A stretch of 64,000 nucleotides of DNA. It comes from Nemertoderma westbladi. Taxonomy: Eukaryota; Xenacoelomorpha; Nemertodermatida; Nemertodermatidae. Position 1 is the stretch's first letter, and each line of letters begins with the position of its first letter. Below the pieces are notes generated by a model that saw only the letters and a list, made by a program, of their open reading frames with translations, was not told the DNA's origin and searched no databases. Location of the stretch: contig JAUCBJ010006528.1 of the NCBI GenBank assembly GCA_032718475.1, positions 62,001-126,000 on the forward strand. The letters run 5' to 3'. Position numbers and translations under genes: made by a program. Positions 33,235 to 47,000 of this stretch are shown here, piece by piece.

Positions 33235-35514
33235 GTCCCCTCAGTTCATTAGAACAGGCTGCTTCTAGAGTTGTACTAGCGGTGAGCGGGGAGCCCAACG
33301 GCCCCTCAGTTCATTAGAACAGGCTGCTTCTAGAGTTGTACTATCGGTGAGCTGGGAGCCCAACGGCCCCTCAGTTCATTAGAACAGGCTGCTTCTAGAG
33401 TTGTACTAGCGGTGAGCGGGGAGCCCAACGGCCCCTCAGTTCATTAGAACAGGCTGCTTCTAGAGTTGTACTAGCGGGGAGCGGGGAGCCCAACGTCCCC
33501 TCAGTTCATTAGAACAGGCTGCTTCTAGAGTTTTACTATCGGTGAGCTGGGAGCCCAACGGCCCCTCAGTTCATTAGAACAGGCTGCTTCTAGAGTTGTA
33601 CTAGCGGTGAGCGGGGAGCCCAACGGCCCCTCAGTTCATTAGAACAGGCTGCTTCTAGAGTTGTACTATCGGTGAGCTGGGAGCCCAACGGCCCCTCAGT
33701 TCATTAGAACAGGCTGCTTCTAGAGTTGTACTAGCGGTGAGCGGGGAGCCCAACGGCCCCTCAGTTCATTAGAACAGGCTGCTTCTAGAGTTGTACTAGC
33801 GGTGAGCGGGGAGCCCAACGGCCCCTCAGTTCATTAGAACAGGCTGCTTCTAGAGTTGTACTAGCGGTGAGCGGGGAGCCCAACGGCCCCTCAGTTCATT
33901 AGAACAGGCTGCTTCTAGAGTTGTACTAGCGGTGAGCGGGGAGCCCAACGGCCCCTCAGTTCATTAGAACAGGCTGCTTCTAGAGTTGTACTAGAGGGGA
34001 GCCCAACGGCCCCTCAGTTCATTAGAACAGGCTGCTTCTAGAGTTGTACTAGCGGTGAGCGGGAAGCCCAACGGCCCCTCAGTTCATTAGAACAGGCTGC
34101 TTCTAGAGTTGTACTAGCGGTGAGCGGGGAGCCCAACGGCCCCTCAGTTCATTAGAACAGGCTGCTTCTAGAGTTGTACTAGCGGGGAGCCCAAAGGCCC
34201 CTCAGTTCATTAGAACAGCCTGCTTCTAGAGTTGTACTAGCGGGGAGCGGGGAGCCCAAAGGCCCCTCAGTTCATTAGAACAGGCTGCTTCTAGAGTTGT
34301 ACTAGAGGGGAGCCCAACAGCCCCTCAGTTCATTAGAACAGGCTGCTTCTAGAGTTGTAATACAGGGGAGCCCAACGGCCCCACAGTTCATTAGAACAGG
34401 CTGCTTCTAGAGTTGTACTAGAGGGGAGCGGGGAGCCCAACGGCCCCTCAGTTCATTAGAACAGGATGCTTCTAGAGTTGTACTAGAGGGGAGCCCAACA
34501 GCCCCTCAGTTCATTAGAACAGGCTGCTTCTAGAGTTGTAATACAGGGGAGCCCAACGGCCCCACAGTTCATTAGAACAGGCTGCTTCTAGAGTTGTACT
34601 AGAGGGGAGCGGGGAGCCCAACGGCCCCTCAGTTCATTAGAACAGGCTGCTTCTAGAGTTGTACTAGAGGGGAGCCCAACAGCCCCTCAGTTCATTAGAA
34701 CAGGCTGCTTCTAGAGTTGTAATACAGGGGAGCCCAACGGCCCCACAGTTCATTAGAACAGGCTGCTTCTAGAGTTGTACTAGCGGTGAGCGGGGAGCCC
34801 AACGGGCCCCTCAGTTCATTAGAACAGGCTGCTTCTAGAGTTGTACTAGAGGGGAGCCCAACAGCCCCTCAGTTCATTAGAACAGGCTGCTTCTAGAGTT
34901 GTACTAGCGGGGAGCCCAACGGCCCCTCAGTTCATTAGAACAGGCTGCTTCTAGAGTTGTAATACAGGGGAGCCCAACGGCCCCACAGTTCATTAGAACA
35001 GGCTGCTTCTAGAGTTGTACTAGCGGTGAGCGGGGAGCCCAACGGGCCCCTCAGTTCATTAGAACAGGCTGCTTCTAGAGTTGTACTAGCGGTGAGCGGG
35101 GAGCCCAACGGCCCCTCAGTTCATTAGAACAGGCTGCTTCTAGAGTTGTACTAGCAGTGAGCGGGGAGCCCAACGGCCCCTCAGTTCATTAGAACAGCCT
35201 GCTTCTAGAGTTGTACTAGCGGGGAGCGGGGAGCCCAAAGGCCCCTCAGTTCATTAGAACAGGCTGCTTCTAGAGTTGTACTAGAGGGGAGCCCAACAGC
35301 CCCTCAGTTCATTAGAACAGGCTGCTTCTAGAGTTGTAATACAGGGGAGCCCAACGGCCCCACAGTTCATTAGAACAGGCTGCTTCTAGAGTTGTACTAG
35401 AGGGGAGCGGGGAGCCCAACGGCCCCTCAGTTCATTAGAACAGGCTGCTTCTAGAGTTGTACTAGAGGGGAGCCCAACAGCCCCTCAGTTCATTAGAACA
35501 GGCTGCTTCTAGAG

Positions 35515-38500
35515 TTGTAATACAGGGGAGCCCAACGGCCCCACAGTTCATTAGAACAGGCTGCTTCTAGAGTTGTACTAGCGGTGAGCGGGGAGCCCAA
35601 CGGGCCCCTCAGTTCATTAGAACAGGCTGCTTCTAGAGTTGTACTAGAGGGGAGCCCAACAGCCCCTCAGTTCATTAGAACAGGCTGCTTCTAGAGTTGT
35701 ACTAGCGGGGAGCCCAACGGCCCCTCAGTTCATTAGAACAGGCTGCTTCTAGAGTTGTAATACAGGGGAGCCCAACGGCCCCACAGTTCATTAGAACAGG
35801 CTGCTTCTAGAGTTGTACTAGCGGTGAGCGGGGAGCCCAACGGGCCCCTCAGTTCATTAGAACAGGCTGCTTCTAGAGTTGTACTAGCGGTGAGCGGGGA
35901 GCCCAACGGCCCCTCAGTTCATTAGAACAGGCTGCTTCTAGAGTTGTACTAGCGGTGAGCGGGGAGCCCAACGGCCCCTCAGTTCATTAGAACAGGCTGC
36001 TTCTAGAGTTGTACTAGCGGTGAGCGGGGAGCCCAACGGCCCCTCAGTTCATTAGAACAGGCTGCTTCTAGAGTTGTACTAGCGGTGAGCGGGGAGCCCA
36101 ACGGCCCCTCAGTTCATTAGAACAGGCTGCTTCTAGAGTTGTACTAGCGGTGAGCGGGGAGCCCAACGGCCCCTCAGTTCATTAGAACAGGCTGCTTCTA
36201 GAGTTGTACTAGAGGGGAGCCCAACGGCCCCTCAGTTCATTAGAACAGGCTGCTTCTAGAGTTGTACTAGTGGGGAGCCCAACGGCCCCTCAGTTCATTA
36301 GAACAGGCTGCTTCTAGAGTTGTACTAGCGGGGAGCCCAACGGCCCCTCAGTTCATTAGAACAGGCTGCTTCTAGAGTTGTACTAGCGGGGAGCCCAACA
36401 GCCCCTCAGTTCATTAGAACAGGCTGCTTCTAGAGTTGTACTAGCGGTGAGCGGGGAGCCCAACAGCCCCTCAGTTCATTAGAACAGGCTGCTTCTAGAG
36501 TTGTACTAGCGGGGAGCGGGGAGCCAAACGCCCCCTCAGTACATTAGAATAGGCTGCTTCTAGAGTTGTACTAGCGGGGAGCCCAATGGCCCTTCAGTTC
36601 ATTAGAACAGGCTACTTCTAGAGTTGTTCTACCGGGGAGCCCAACGGCCCCTCAGTTCATTAGAACAGGCTGCTTCTAGAGTTGTACTAGCGGGGAGCCC
36701 AATGGCCCCTCCTCAGTTCATTAGAACAGGCTGCTTCTAGAGTTGTACTAGCGGTGATCGGGTAGCCCAACGGCCCCTCAGTTCATTAGAACAGGCTGCT
36801 TCTAGAGTTGTACTAGCGGTGAGCGGGGAGCCAAACGGCCCCTCAGTTCATTAGAACAGGCTGCTTCTAGAGTTGTACTAGCGGTGAGCCCAACGGCCCC
36901 TCAGTTCATTAGAACAGGCTGCTTCTAGAGTTGTACTAGCAGGGAGCGGGGAGCCCAACGGCCCCTCAGTTCATTAGAACAGGCTGCTTCTAGAGTTGTA
37001 CTAGCGGGGAGCCCAACGGCCCCTCAGTTCATTAGAACAGGCTGCTTCTAGAGTTGTACTAGCGGTGTGCCCAACGGCCCCTCAGTTCATTAGAACAGGC
37101 TGCTTCTAGAGTTGTACTAGCGGTGAGCGGGGAGCCCAACGGCCCCTCAGTTCATTAGAACAGGCTGCTTCTAGAGTTGTACTAGAGGGGAGCCCAACGG
37201 CCCCTCAGTTCATTAGAACAGGCTGCTTCTAGAGTTGTACTAGTGGGGAGCCCAACGGCCCCTCAGTTCATTAGAACAGGCTGCTTCTAGAGTTGTACTA
37301 GCGGGGAGCCCAACGGCCCCTCAGTTCATTAGAACAGGCTGCTTCTAGAGTTGTACTAGCGGGGAGCCCAACAGCCCCTCAGTTCATTAGAACAGGCTGC
37401 TTCTAGAGTTGTACTAGCGGTGAGCGGGGAGCCCAACAGCCCCTCAGTTCAATAGAACAGGCTGCTTCTAGAGTTGTACTAGCGGGGAGCGGGGAGCCAA
37501 ACGCCCCCTCAGTACATTAGAATAGGCTGCTTCTAGAGTTGTACTAGCGGGGAGCCCAATGGCCCTTCAGTTCATTAGAACAGGCTACTTCTAGAGTTGT
37601 TCTACCGGGGAGCCCAACGGCCCCTCAGTTCATTAGAACAGGCTGCTTCTAGAGTTGTACTAGCGGGGAGCCCAATGGCCCCTCCTCAGTTCATTAGAAC
37701 AGGCTGCTTCTAGAGTTGTACTAGCGGTGATTGGGTAGCCCAACGGCCCCTCAGTTCATTAGAACAGGCTGCTTCTAGAGTTGTACTAGCGGTGAGCAGG
37801 GAGCCAAACGGCCCCTCAGTTCATTAGAACAGGCTGCTTCTAGAGTTGTACTAGCGGTGAGCCCAACGGCCCCTCAGTTCATTAGAACAGGCTGCTTCTA
37901 GAGTTGTACTAGCAGGGAGCGGGGAGCCCAACGGCCCCTCAGTTCATTAGAACAGGCTGCTTCTAGAGTTGTACTAGCGGGGAGCCCAACGGCCCCTCAG
38001 TTCATTAGAACAGGCTGCTTCTAGAGTTGTACTAGCGGTGAGCGGGGAGCCCAACGGCCCCTCAGTTTATTAGAACAGGCTGCTTCTAGAGTTGTACTAG
38101 CGGGGAGCGGGGAGCCCAATGGCCCCTCAGTTCATTAGAACAGGCTGCTTCTAGAGTTGTACTAGCGGGGAGCCCAACGGCCCCTCAGTTCATTAGAACA
38201 GGCTGCTTCTAGAGTTGTACTAGCGGTGTGCCCAACGGCCCCTCAGTTCATTAGAACAGGCTGCTTCTAGAGTTGTACTAGCGGTGAGCGGGGAGCCCAA
38301 CGGCCCCTCAGTTCATTAGAACAGGCTGCTTCTAGAGTTGTACTAGCGGTGAGCCCAACGGCCCCTCAGTTCATTAGAACAGGCTGCTTCTAGAGTTGTA
38401 CTAGCGGTGAGCGGGGAGCCCAATGGCCCCTCAGTTCATTAGAACAGGCTGCTTCTAGAGTTGTACTAGCGGTGTGCCCAACGGCCCCTCAGTTCATTAG

Positions 38501-41500
38501 AACAGGCTGCTTCTAGAGTTGTACTAGCGGTGAGCGGGGAGCCCAACGGCCCCTCAGTTCATTAGAACAGGCTGCTTCTAGAGTTGTACTAGCGGTGAGC
38601 CCAACGGCCCCTCAGTTCATTAGAACAGGCTGCTTCTAGAGTTGTAATACAGGGGAGCCCAACGGCCCCACAGTTCATTAGAACAGGCTGCTTCTAGAGT
38701 TGTACTAGCGGTGAGCGGGGAGCCCAACGGGCCCCTCAGTTCATTAGAACAGGCTGCTTCTAGAGTTGTACTAGAGGGGAGCCCAACAGCCCCTCAGTTC
38801 ATTAGAACAGGCTGCTTCTAGAGTTGTACTAGCGGGGAGCCCAACGGCCCCTCAGTTCATTAGAACAGGCTGCTTCTAGAGTTGTAATACAGGGGAGCCC
38901 AACGGCCCCACAGTTCATTAGAACAGGCTGCTTCTAGAGTTGTACTAGCGGTGAGCGGGGAGCCCAACGGGCCCCTCAGTTCATTAGAACAGGCTGCTTC
39001 TAGAGTTGTACTAGCGGTGAGCGGGGAGCCCAACGGCCCCTCAGTTCATTAGAACAGGCTGCTTCTAGAGTTGTACTAGCGGTGAGCGGGGAGCCCAACG
39101 GCCCCTCAGTTCATTAGAACAGGCTGCTTCTAGAGTTGTACTAGCGGTGAGCGGGGAGCCCAACGGCCCCTCAGTTCATTAGAACAGGCTGCTTCTAGAG
39201 TTGTACTAGCGGTGAGCGGGGAGCCCAACGGCCCCTCAGTTCATTAGAACAGGCTGCTTCTAGAGTTGTACTAGCGGTGAGCGGGGAGCCCAACGGCCCC
39301 TCAGTTCATTAGAACAGGCTGCTTCTAGAGTTGTACTAGAGGGGAGCCCAACGGCCCCTCAGTTCATTAGAACAGGCTGCTTCTAGAGTTGTACTAGTGG
39401 GGAGCCCAACGGCCCCTCAGTTCATTAGAACAGGCTGCTTCTAGAGTTGTACTAGCGGGGAGCCCAACGGCCCCTCAGTTCATTAGAACAGGCTGCTTCT
39501 AGAGTTGTACTAGCGGGGAGCCCAACAGCCCCTCAGTTCATTAGAACAGGCTGCTTCTAGAGTTGTACTAGCGGTGAGCGGGGAGCCCAACAGCCCCTCA
39601 GTTCATTAGAACAGGCTGCTTCTAGAGTTGTACTAGCGGGGAGCGGGGAGCCAAACGCCCCCTCAGTACATTAGAATAGGCTGCTTCTAGAGTTGTACTA
39701 GCGGGGAGCCCAATGGCCCTTCAGTTCATTAGAACAGGCTACTTCTAGAGTTGTTCTACCGGGGAGCCCAACGGCCCCTCAGTTCATTAGAACAGGCTGC
39801 TTCTAGAGTTGTACTAGCGGGGAGCCCAATGGCCCCTCCTCAGTTCATTAGAACAGGCTGCTTCTAGAGTTGTACTAGCGGTGATCGGGTAGCCCAACGG
39901 CCCCTCAGTTCATTAGAACAGGCTGCTTCTAGAGTTGTACTAGCGGTGAGCGGGGAGCCAAACGGCCCCTCAGTTCATTAGAACAGGCTGCTTCTAGAGT
40001 TGTACTAGCGGTGAGCCCAACGGCCCCTCAGTTCATTAGAACAGGCTGCTTCTAGAGTTGTACTAGCAGGGAGCGGGGAGCCCAACGGCCCCTCAGTTCA
40101 TTAGAACAGGCTGCTTCTAGAGTTGTACTAGCGGGGAGCCCAACGGCCCCTCAGTTCATTAGAACAGGCTGCTTCTAGAGTTGTACTAGCGGTGTGCCCA
40201 ACGGCCCCTCAGTTCATTAGAACAGGCTGCTTCTAGAGTTGTACTAGCGGTGAGCGGGGAGCCCAACGGCCCCTCAGTTCATTAGAACAGGCTGCTTCTA
40301 GAGTTGTACTAGAGGGGAGCCCAACGGCCCCTCAGTTCATTAGAACAGGCTGCTTCTAGAGTTGTACTAGTGGGGAGCCCAACGGCCCCTCAGTTCATTA
40401 GAACAGGCTGCTTCTAGAGTTGTACTAGCGGGGAGCCCAACGGCCCCTCAGTTCATTAGAACAGGCTGCTTCTAGAGTTGTACTAGCGGGGAGCCCAACA
40501 GCCCCTCAGTTCATTAGAACAGGCTGCTTCTAGAGTTGTACTAGCGGTGAGCGGGGAGCCCAACAGCCCCTCAGTTCAATAGAACAGGCTGCTTCTAGAG
40601 TTGTACTAGCGGGGAGCGGGGAGCCATACGCCCCCTCAGTACATTAGAATAGGCTGCTTCTAGAGTTGTACTAGCGGGGAGCCCAATGGCCCTTCAGTTC
40701 ATTAGAACAGGCTACTTCTAGAGTTGTTCTACCGGGGAGCCCAACGGCCCCTCAGTTCATTAGAACAGGCTGCTTCTAGAGTTGTACTAGCGGGGAGCCC
40801 AATGGCCCCTCCTCAGTTCATTAGAACAGGCTGCTTCTAGAGTTGTACTAGCGGTGATCGGGTAGCCCAACGGCCCCTCAGTTCATTAGAACAGGCTGCT
40901 TCTAGAGTTGTACTAGCGGTGAGCAGGGAGCCAAACGGCCCCTCAGTTCATTAGAACAGGCTGCTTCTAGAGTTGTACTAGCGGTGAGCCCAACGGCCCC
41001 TCAGTTCATTAGAACAGGCTGCTTCTAGAGTTGTACTAGCAGGGAGCGGGGAGCCCAACGGCCCCTCAGTTCATTAGAACAGGCTGCTTCTAGAGTTGTA
41101 CTAGCGGGGAGCCCAACGGCCCCTCAGTTCATTAGAACAGGCTGCTTCTAGAGTTGTACTAGCGGTGAGCGGGGAGCCCAACGGCCCCTCAGTTTATTAG
41201 AACAGGCTGCTTCTAGAGTTGTACTAGCGGGGAGCGGGGAGCCCAATGGCCCCTCAGTTCATTAGAACAGGCTGCTTCTAGAGTTGTACTAGCGGGGAGC
41301 CCAACGGCCCCTCAGTTCATTAGAACAGGCTGCTTCTAGAGTTGTACTAGCGGTGTGCCCAACGGCCCCTCAGTTCATTAGAACAGGCTGCTTCTAGAGT
41401 TGTACTAGCGGTGAGCGGGGAGCCCAACGGCCCCTCAGTTCATTAGAACAGGCTGCTTCTAGAGTTGTACTAGCGGTGAGCCCAACGGCCCCTCAGTTCA

Positions 41501-41768
41501 TTAGAACAGGCTGCTTCTAGAGTTGTACTAGCGGTGAGCGGGGAGCCCAATGGCCCCTCAGTTCATTAGAACAGGCTGCTTCTAGAGTTGTACTAGCGGT
41601 GTGCCCAACGGCCCCTCAGTTCATTAGAACAGGCTGCTTCTAGAGTTGTACTAGCGGTGAGCGGGGAGCCCAACGGCCCCTCAGTTCATTAGAACAGGCT
41701 GCTTCTAGAGTTGTACTAGCGGTGAGCCCAACGGCCCCTCAGTTCATTAGAACAGGCTGCTTCTAGAG
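35515..41768 (+). repeat. 3127-bp tandem duplication within the array
   Basis: Copy 1 is about 35515-38641 and copy 2 about 38642-41768, directly adjacent. Markers recur at 3127 bp: tacagggg at 35521 and 38648, ggtgtgccc at 37064 and 40191, and the gccaaacgcccc unit at 36529/37502 and 39656/40629. Rare differences include gatt/gatc near 37730/40857 and aaacg/atacg near 37500/40627. Inside each copy an older 973-bp block is itself repeated. Confidence 0.88.
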
Positions 41769-42789
41769 TTGTACTAGCGGTGAGCGGGGAGCCCGATGGC
41801 CCCTCAGTTCATTAGAACAGGCTGCTTCTAGAGTTGTACTAGCAGTGAGCGGGGAGCCCAACGGCCCCTCAGTTCATTAGAACAGGCTGCTTCTAGAGTT
41901 GTACTAGCGGTGAGCGGGGAGCCCAACGGCCCCTCAGTTCATTAGAACAGGCTGCTTCTAGAGTTGTACTAGTGGTGAGCGGGGAGCCCAACTGCCCCTC
42001 AGTTCATTAGAACAGGCTGCTTCTAGAGTTGTACTAGCGGTGAGCCCAACGGCCCCTCAGTTCATTAGAAAAGGCTGCTTCTAGAGTTGTACTAGCGTTG
42101 AGCGGGGAGCCCAACTGCCCCTCAGTTCATTAGAACAGGCTGCTTCTAGAGTTGTACTAGCGGTGAGCGGTGAGCCCAACGGCCCCTCAGTTCATTATAA
42201 CAGGCTGCTTCTAAAGTTGTACTAGCGGGGAGTGGGGAACCCAACGGCCCCCCAGTTCATTAGAACAGGCTGCTTCTAGAGTTGTACTAGAGGGGAGCCC
42301 AACGGCCCTTCAGTTCATTAGAACAGGCTGCTTCTAGAGTTGTACTAGCGGGGAGCCCAACGGCCCCTCAGTCCATTAGAACAGGCTGCTTCTAAAGTTG
42401 TACTAGCGGTGAGCGGGGAGCCCAACGGCCCCTCAGTTCATTAGAACAGGCTGCTTCTAAAGTTTTAATAGCGGGGAGCGGGGAGCCCAACGGCCCCTCA
42501 GTTCATTGGAACAGGCTGCTTCTAGAGTTGTACTAGCGGTGAGCGGGGTGCCCAACAGCCTCTCAGTTCATTAGAACAGGCTGCTTCTAGAGTTGTACTA
42601 ACGGTGATCGGGGAGCCCAACGGCCCCTCAGTTCATTAGAACAGGCTGCTTCTAGAGTTGTACTAGTGGGGAGCCCAATGGCCCCTCAGTTCATTAGAAC
42701 AGGCTGCTTCTAGAGTTGTACTAGCGGTGAGCAGGGAGCCCAACGGCCCCTCAGTTCATTAGAACAGGCTGCTTCTAGAGTTGTACTAG

Positions 42790-44047
42790 CGGGGAGCGGG
42801 GAGCCCAACGGCCCCTCAGTTCATTAGAACAGGCTGCTTCTAGAGTTGTAATAGCGGTGAGCGGGGAGCCAAACGGCCCCTCAGTTCATTAGAACAGGCT
42901 GCTTCTAGAGTTGTACTAGCGGTGAGCCCAACGGCCCCTCAGTTCATTAGAACAGGCTGCTTTTAGAGTTGTACTAGAAGGGAGCGGGGAGCCCAACGGC
43001 CCCTCAGTTCATTAGAACAGGCTGCTTCTAGAGTTGTACTAGCGGGGACCCCAACGGCCCCTCAGTTCATTAGAACAGGCTGCTTCTAGAGTTGTACTAG
43101 CGGTGAGCGGTGAGCCCAACGGCCCCTCAGTTCATTAGAACAGGCTGCTTCTAGAGTTGTACTAGCGGGGAGCGGGGAGCCCAATGGCCCCTCAGTTCAT
43201 TAGAACAGGCTGGTTCTAGAGTTGTACTAGCGGTGAGCGGGGAGCCCAACGGCCCCCCAGTTCATTAGAACAGGCTGCTTCTAGAGTTGTATTAACGGTG
43301 AGCGGGGAGCCCAACGGCCCCTCAGTTCATTAGAACAGGCTGCTTCTAGAGTTGTACTAGCTGGGAGCCCAACGGCCCCTCAGTTCATTAGAACAGGCTG
43401 CTTCTAGAGTTGTACTAGCGGGGAGCGGGGAGCCCAACGGCCCCTCAGTTCATTAGAACAGGCTGCTTCTAGAGTTGTACTAGCGGTGAGCGGGGAGCCA
43501 AACGGCCCCTCAGTTCATTAGAACAGGCTGCTTCTAGAGTTGTACTAGCGGTGAGCCCAACGGCCCCTCAGTTCATTAGAACAGGCTGCTTTTAGAGTTG
43601 TACTAGAAGGGAGCGGGGAGCCCAACGGCCCCTCAGTTCATTAGAACAGGCTGCTTCTAGAGTTGTACTAGCGGGGACCCCAACGGCCCCTCAGTTCATT
43701 AGAACAGGCTGCTTCTAGAGTTGTACTAGCGGTGAGCGGTGAGCCCAACGGCCCCTCAGTTCATTAGAACAGGCTGCTTCTAGAGTTGTACTAGCGGGGA
43801 GCGGGGAGCCCAATGGCCCCTCAGTTCATTAGAACAGGCTGGTTCTAGAGTTGTACTAGCGGTGAGCGGGGAGCCCAACGGCCCCCCAGTTCATTAGAAC
43901 AGGCTGCTTCTAGAGTTGTATTAGCGGTGAGCGGGGAGCCCAACGGCCCCTCAGTTCATTAGAACAGGCTGCTTCTAGAGTTGTACTAGCTGGGAGCCCA
44001 ACGGCCCCTCAGTTCATTAGAACAGGCTGCTTCTAGAGTTGTACTAG
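42790..44047 (+). repeat. 629-bp tandem duplication within the array
   Basis: Copy 1 is about 42790-43418 and copy 2 about 43419-44047. Shared rare variants at 629 bp spacing include tttagagttg at 42962 and 43591, gcggggacccc at 43042 and 43671, the tggttctag unit near 43211 and 43840, and gttgtatta near 43289 and 43918. Confidence 0.85.
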
Positions 44048-44059
44048 CGGGGAGCCCAA

Positions 44060-47000
44060 CGGCCCCTCCTCAGTTCATTTGAACATCCTGCTTCTAGAGT
44101 TGTACTAGCAGTGAGCCCAACGGCCCCTCAGTTCATTAGAACAGGCTGCTTCTATAGTTGTACTAGTGGGGAGCCCAACGGCCCATCAGTTCATTAGAAC
44201 AGGCTGCTTCTAGAGTTGTACTAGCGGGGAGCCCAACGGCCCCTCAGTTCATTAGAACAGGCTGCTTCTAGAGTTGTACTAGCGGGGAGCCCAACAGCCC
44301 CTCAGTTCATTAGAACAGGCTGCTTCTTGAGTTGTACTAGCGGTGAGCCCAACGGTCCCTCAGTTCATTAGAACAGGCTGCTTCTAGAGTTGTACTAGCT
44401 GGGAGCCCAACGGCCCCTCAGTTCATTAGAACAGGCTGCTTCTAGAGTTGTACTAGCGGGGAGCCCAACGGCCCCTCCTCAGTTCATTTGAACAGGCTGC
44501 TTCTAGAGTTGTACTAGCAGTGAGCCCAACGGCCCCTCAGTTCATTAGAACAGGCTGCTTCTAGAGTTGTACTAGTGGGGAGCCCAACGGCCCCTCAGTT
44601 CATCAGAACAGGCTGCTTCTAGAGTTGTACTAGCGGGGAGCCCAACGGCCCCTCTGTTCATTAGAACAGGCTGCTTCTAGAGTTGTACTAGCGGGGAGCC
44701 CAACAGCCCCTCAGTTCATTAGAACAGGCTGCTTCTAGAGTTGTACTAGCGGTGAGCGGGGAGCCCAACGGCCCCTCAGTTCATTAGAACAGGCTGCTTC
44801 TAGAGTTGTACTAGCGGGGAGCGGGGAGCCAAACGGCCCCTCAGTACATTAGAACAGGCTGCTTCTAGAGTTGTACTAGCGGGGAGCCCAATGGCCCTTC
44901 AGTTCATTAGAACAGGCTGCTTCTAGAGTTGTTCTACCGGGGAGCCCAACGGCCCCTCAGTTCATTAGAACAGGCTGCTTCTAGAGTTGTACTAGCGGTG
45001 AGCGGGGAGCCCAATGGCCCCTCAGTTCATTAGAACAGGCTGCTTCTAGAGTTGTACTAGCGGTGAGCCCAACGGCCCCTCAGTTCATTAGAACAGGCTG
45101 CTTCTAGAGTTGTACTAGCGGGGAGCCCAACGGCCCCCCAGTTCATTATAACAGGCTGCTTCTAGAGTTGTACTAGCGGTGAGCCCAACGGCCCCTCAGT
45201 TCATTAGAACAGGCTGCTTCTAGAGTTGTACTAGCGGGGAGCCCAACGGCCCCTCAGTTCATTAGAACAGGCTGCTTCTAGAGTTGTACTAGCGGGGAGC
45301 CCAATGGCCCCTCCTCAGTTCATTAGAACAGGCTGCTTCTAGAGTTGTACTAGCGGTGATCGGGGAGCCCAACGGCCCCTCAGTTCATTAGAACAGGCTG
45401 CTTCTAGAGTTGTACTAGCGGTGAGCGGGGAGCCAAACGGCCCCTCAGTTCATTAGAACAGGCTGCTTCTAGAGTTGCACTAGCGGTGAGCACAATGGCC
45501 CCTCAGTTCATTAGAACATGCTGCTTCTAGAGTTGTACTAGCAGGGAGCGGGGAGCCCAACGGCCCCTAAGTTCATTAGAACAGGCTGCTTCTAGAGTTG
45601 TACTAGCGGGGAGCCTAACGGCCCCTCAGTTCATTAGAACAGGCTGCTTCTAGAGTTGTACTAGCGGTGAGCGGGGAGCCCAACGGCCCCTCAGTTCATT
45701 AGAACAGGCTGCTTCTAGAGTTGTACTAGCGGGGAGCAGGGAGCCCAATGGCCCCTCAGTTCATTAGAACAGGCTGCTTCTAGAGTTGTACTATCGGTGA
45801 GCTGGGAGCCCAACGGCCCCCCAGTTCATTAGAACAGGCTGCTTCTAGAGTTGTACTAGCGGTGAGCGGGGAGCCCAACGGCCCCTCAGTTCATTAGAAC
45901 AGGCTGCTTCTAGAGTTGTACTAGCGGTGAGCCCAACGGTCCCTCAGTTCATTAGAACAGGCTGCTTCTAGAGTTGTACTAGCGGGGAGCCCAACGGCCC
46001 CTCAGTTCATTAGAACAGGCTGCTTCTAGAGTTGTACTAGTGGGGAGCCCAACGGCCCCTCAGTTCATTAGAACAGGCTGCTTCTAGAGTTGTACTAGTG
46101 GTGAGTGGTGATCCCAACGGCCCCTCAGTTCATTAGAACAGGCTGCTTCTAGAGTTGTACTAGTGGTGAGCGGGGAGCCCAATGGCCGCTCAGTTCATTA
46201 GAACAGGCTGATTCTAGAGTTGTACTAGCGGTGATCGGGGAGCTCAACGGCCCCTCAGTTCATTAGAACAGGCTGATTCTAGAGTTGTACTAGCGGTGAG
46301 CCCAACGGCCCCTCAGTTCATTAGAACAGGCTGCTTCTAGAGTTGTACTAGCGGGGAGCCCAACGGCCCCCCAGTTCATTAGAACAGGCTGCTTCTAGAG
46401 TTGTACTAGCGGTGAGCCCAACGGCCCCTCAGTTCATTAGAACAGGCTGCTTCTAGAGTTGTACTAGCGGGGAGCCCAACGGCCCCTCAGTTCATTAGAA
46501 CAGGCTGCTTCTAGAGTTGTACCTGCGGGGAGCCCAATGGCCCCTCCGCAGTTCATTAGAACAGGCTGCTTCTAGAGTTGTACTAGCGGTGATCGGGGAG
46601 CCCAACGGCCCCTCAGTTCATTAGAACAGGCTGCTTCTAGAGTTGTACTAGCGGTGAGCGGGGAGCCAAACGGCCCCTCAGTTCATTAGAACAGGCTGCT
46701 TCTAGAGTTGTACTAGCGGTGAGCCCAACGGCCCCTCAGTTCATTAGAACAGGCTGCTTCTGGAGTTGTACTAGCAGGGAGCGGGGAGCCCAACGGCCCC
46801 TCAGTTCATTAGAACAGGCTGCTTCTAGAGTTGTACTAGCGGGGAGCCCAACGGCCCCTCAGTTCATTAGAACAGGCTTCTTCTAGAGTTGTACTAGCGG
46901 TGAGTGGGGAGCCCAACGGCCCCTCAGTTCATTAGAACAGGCTGCTTCTAGAGTTGTACTAGCAGGGAGCGGGGAGCCCAACGGCCCCTCCTCAGTTCAT

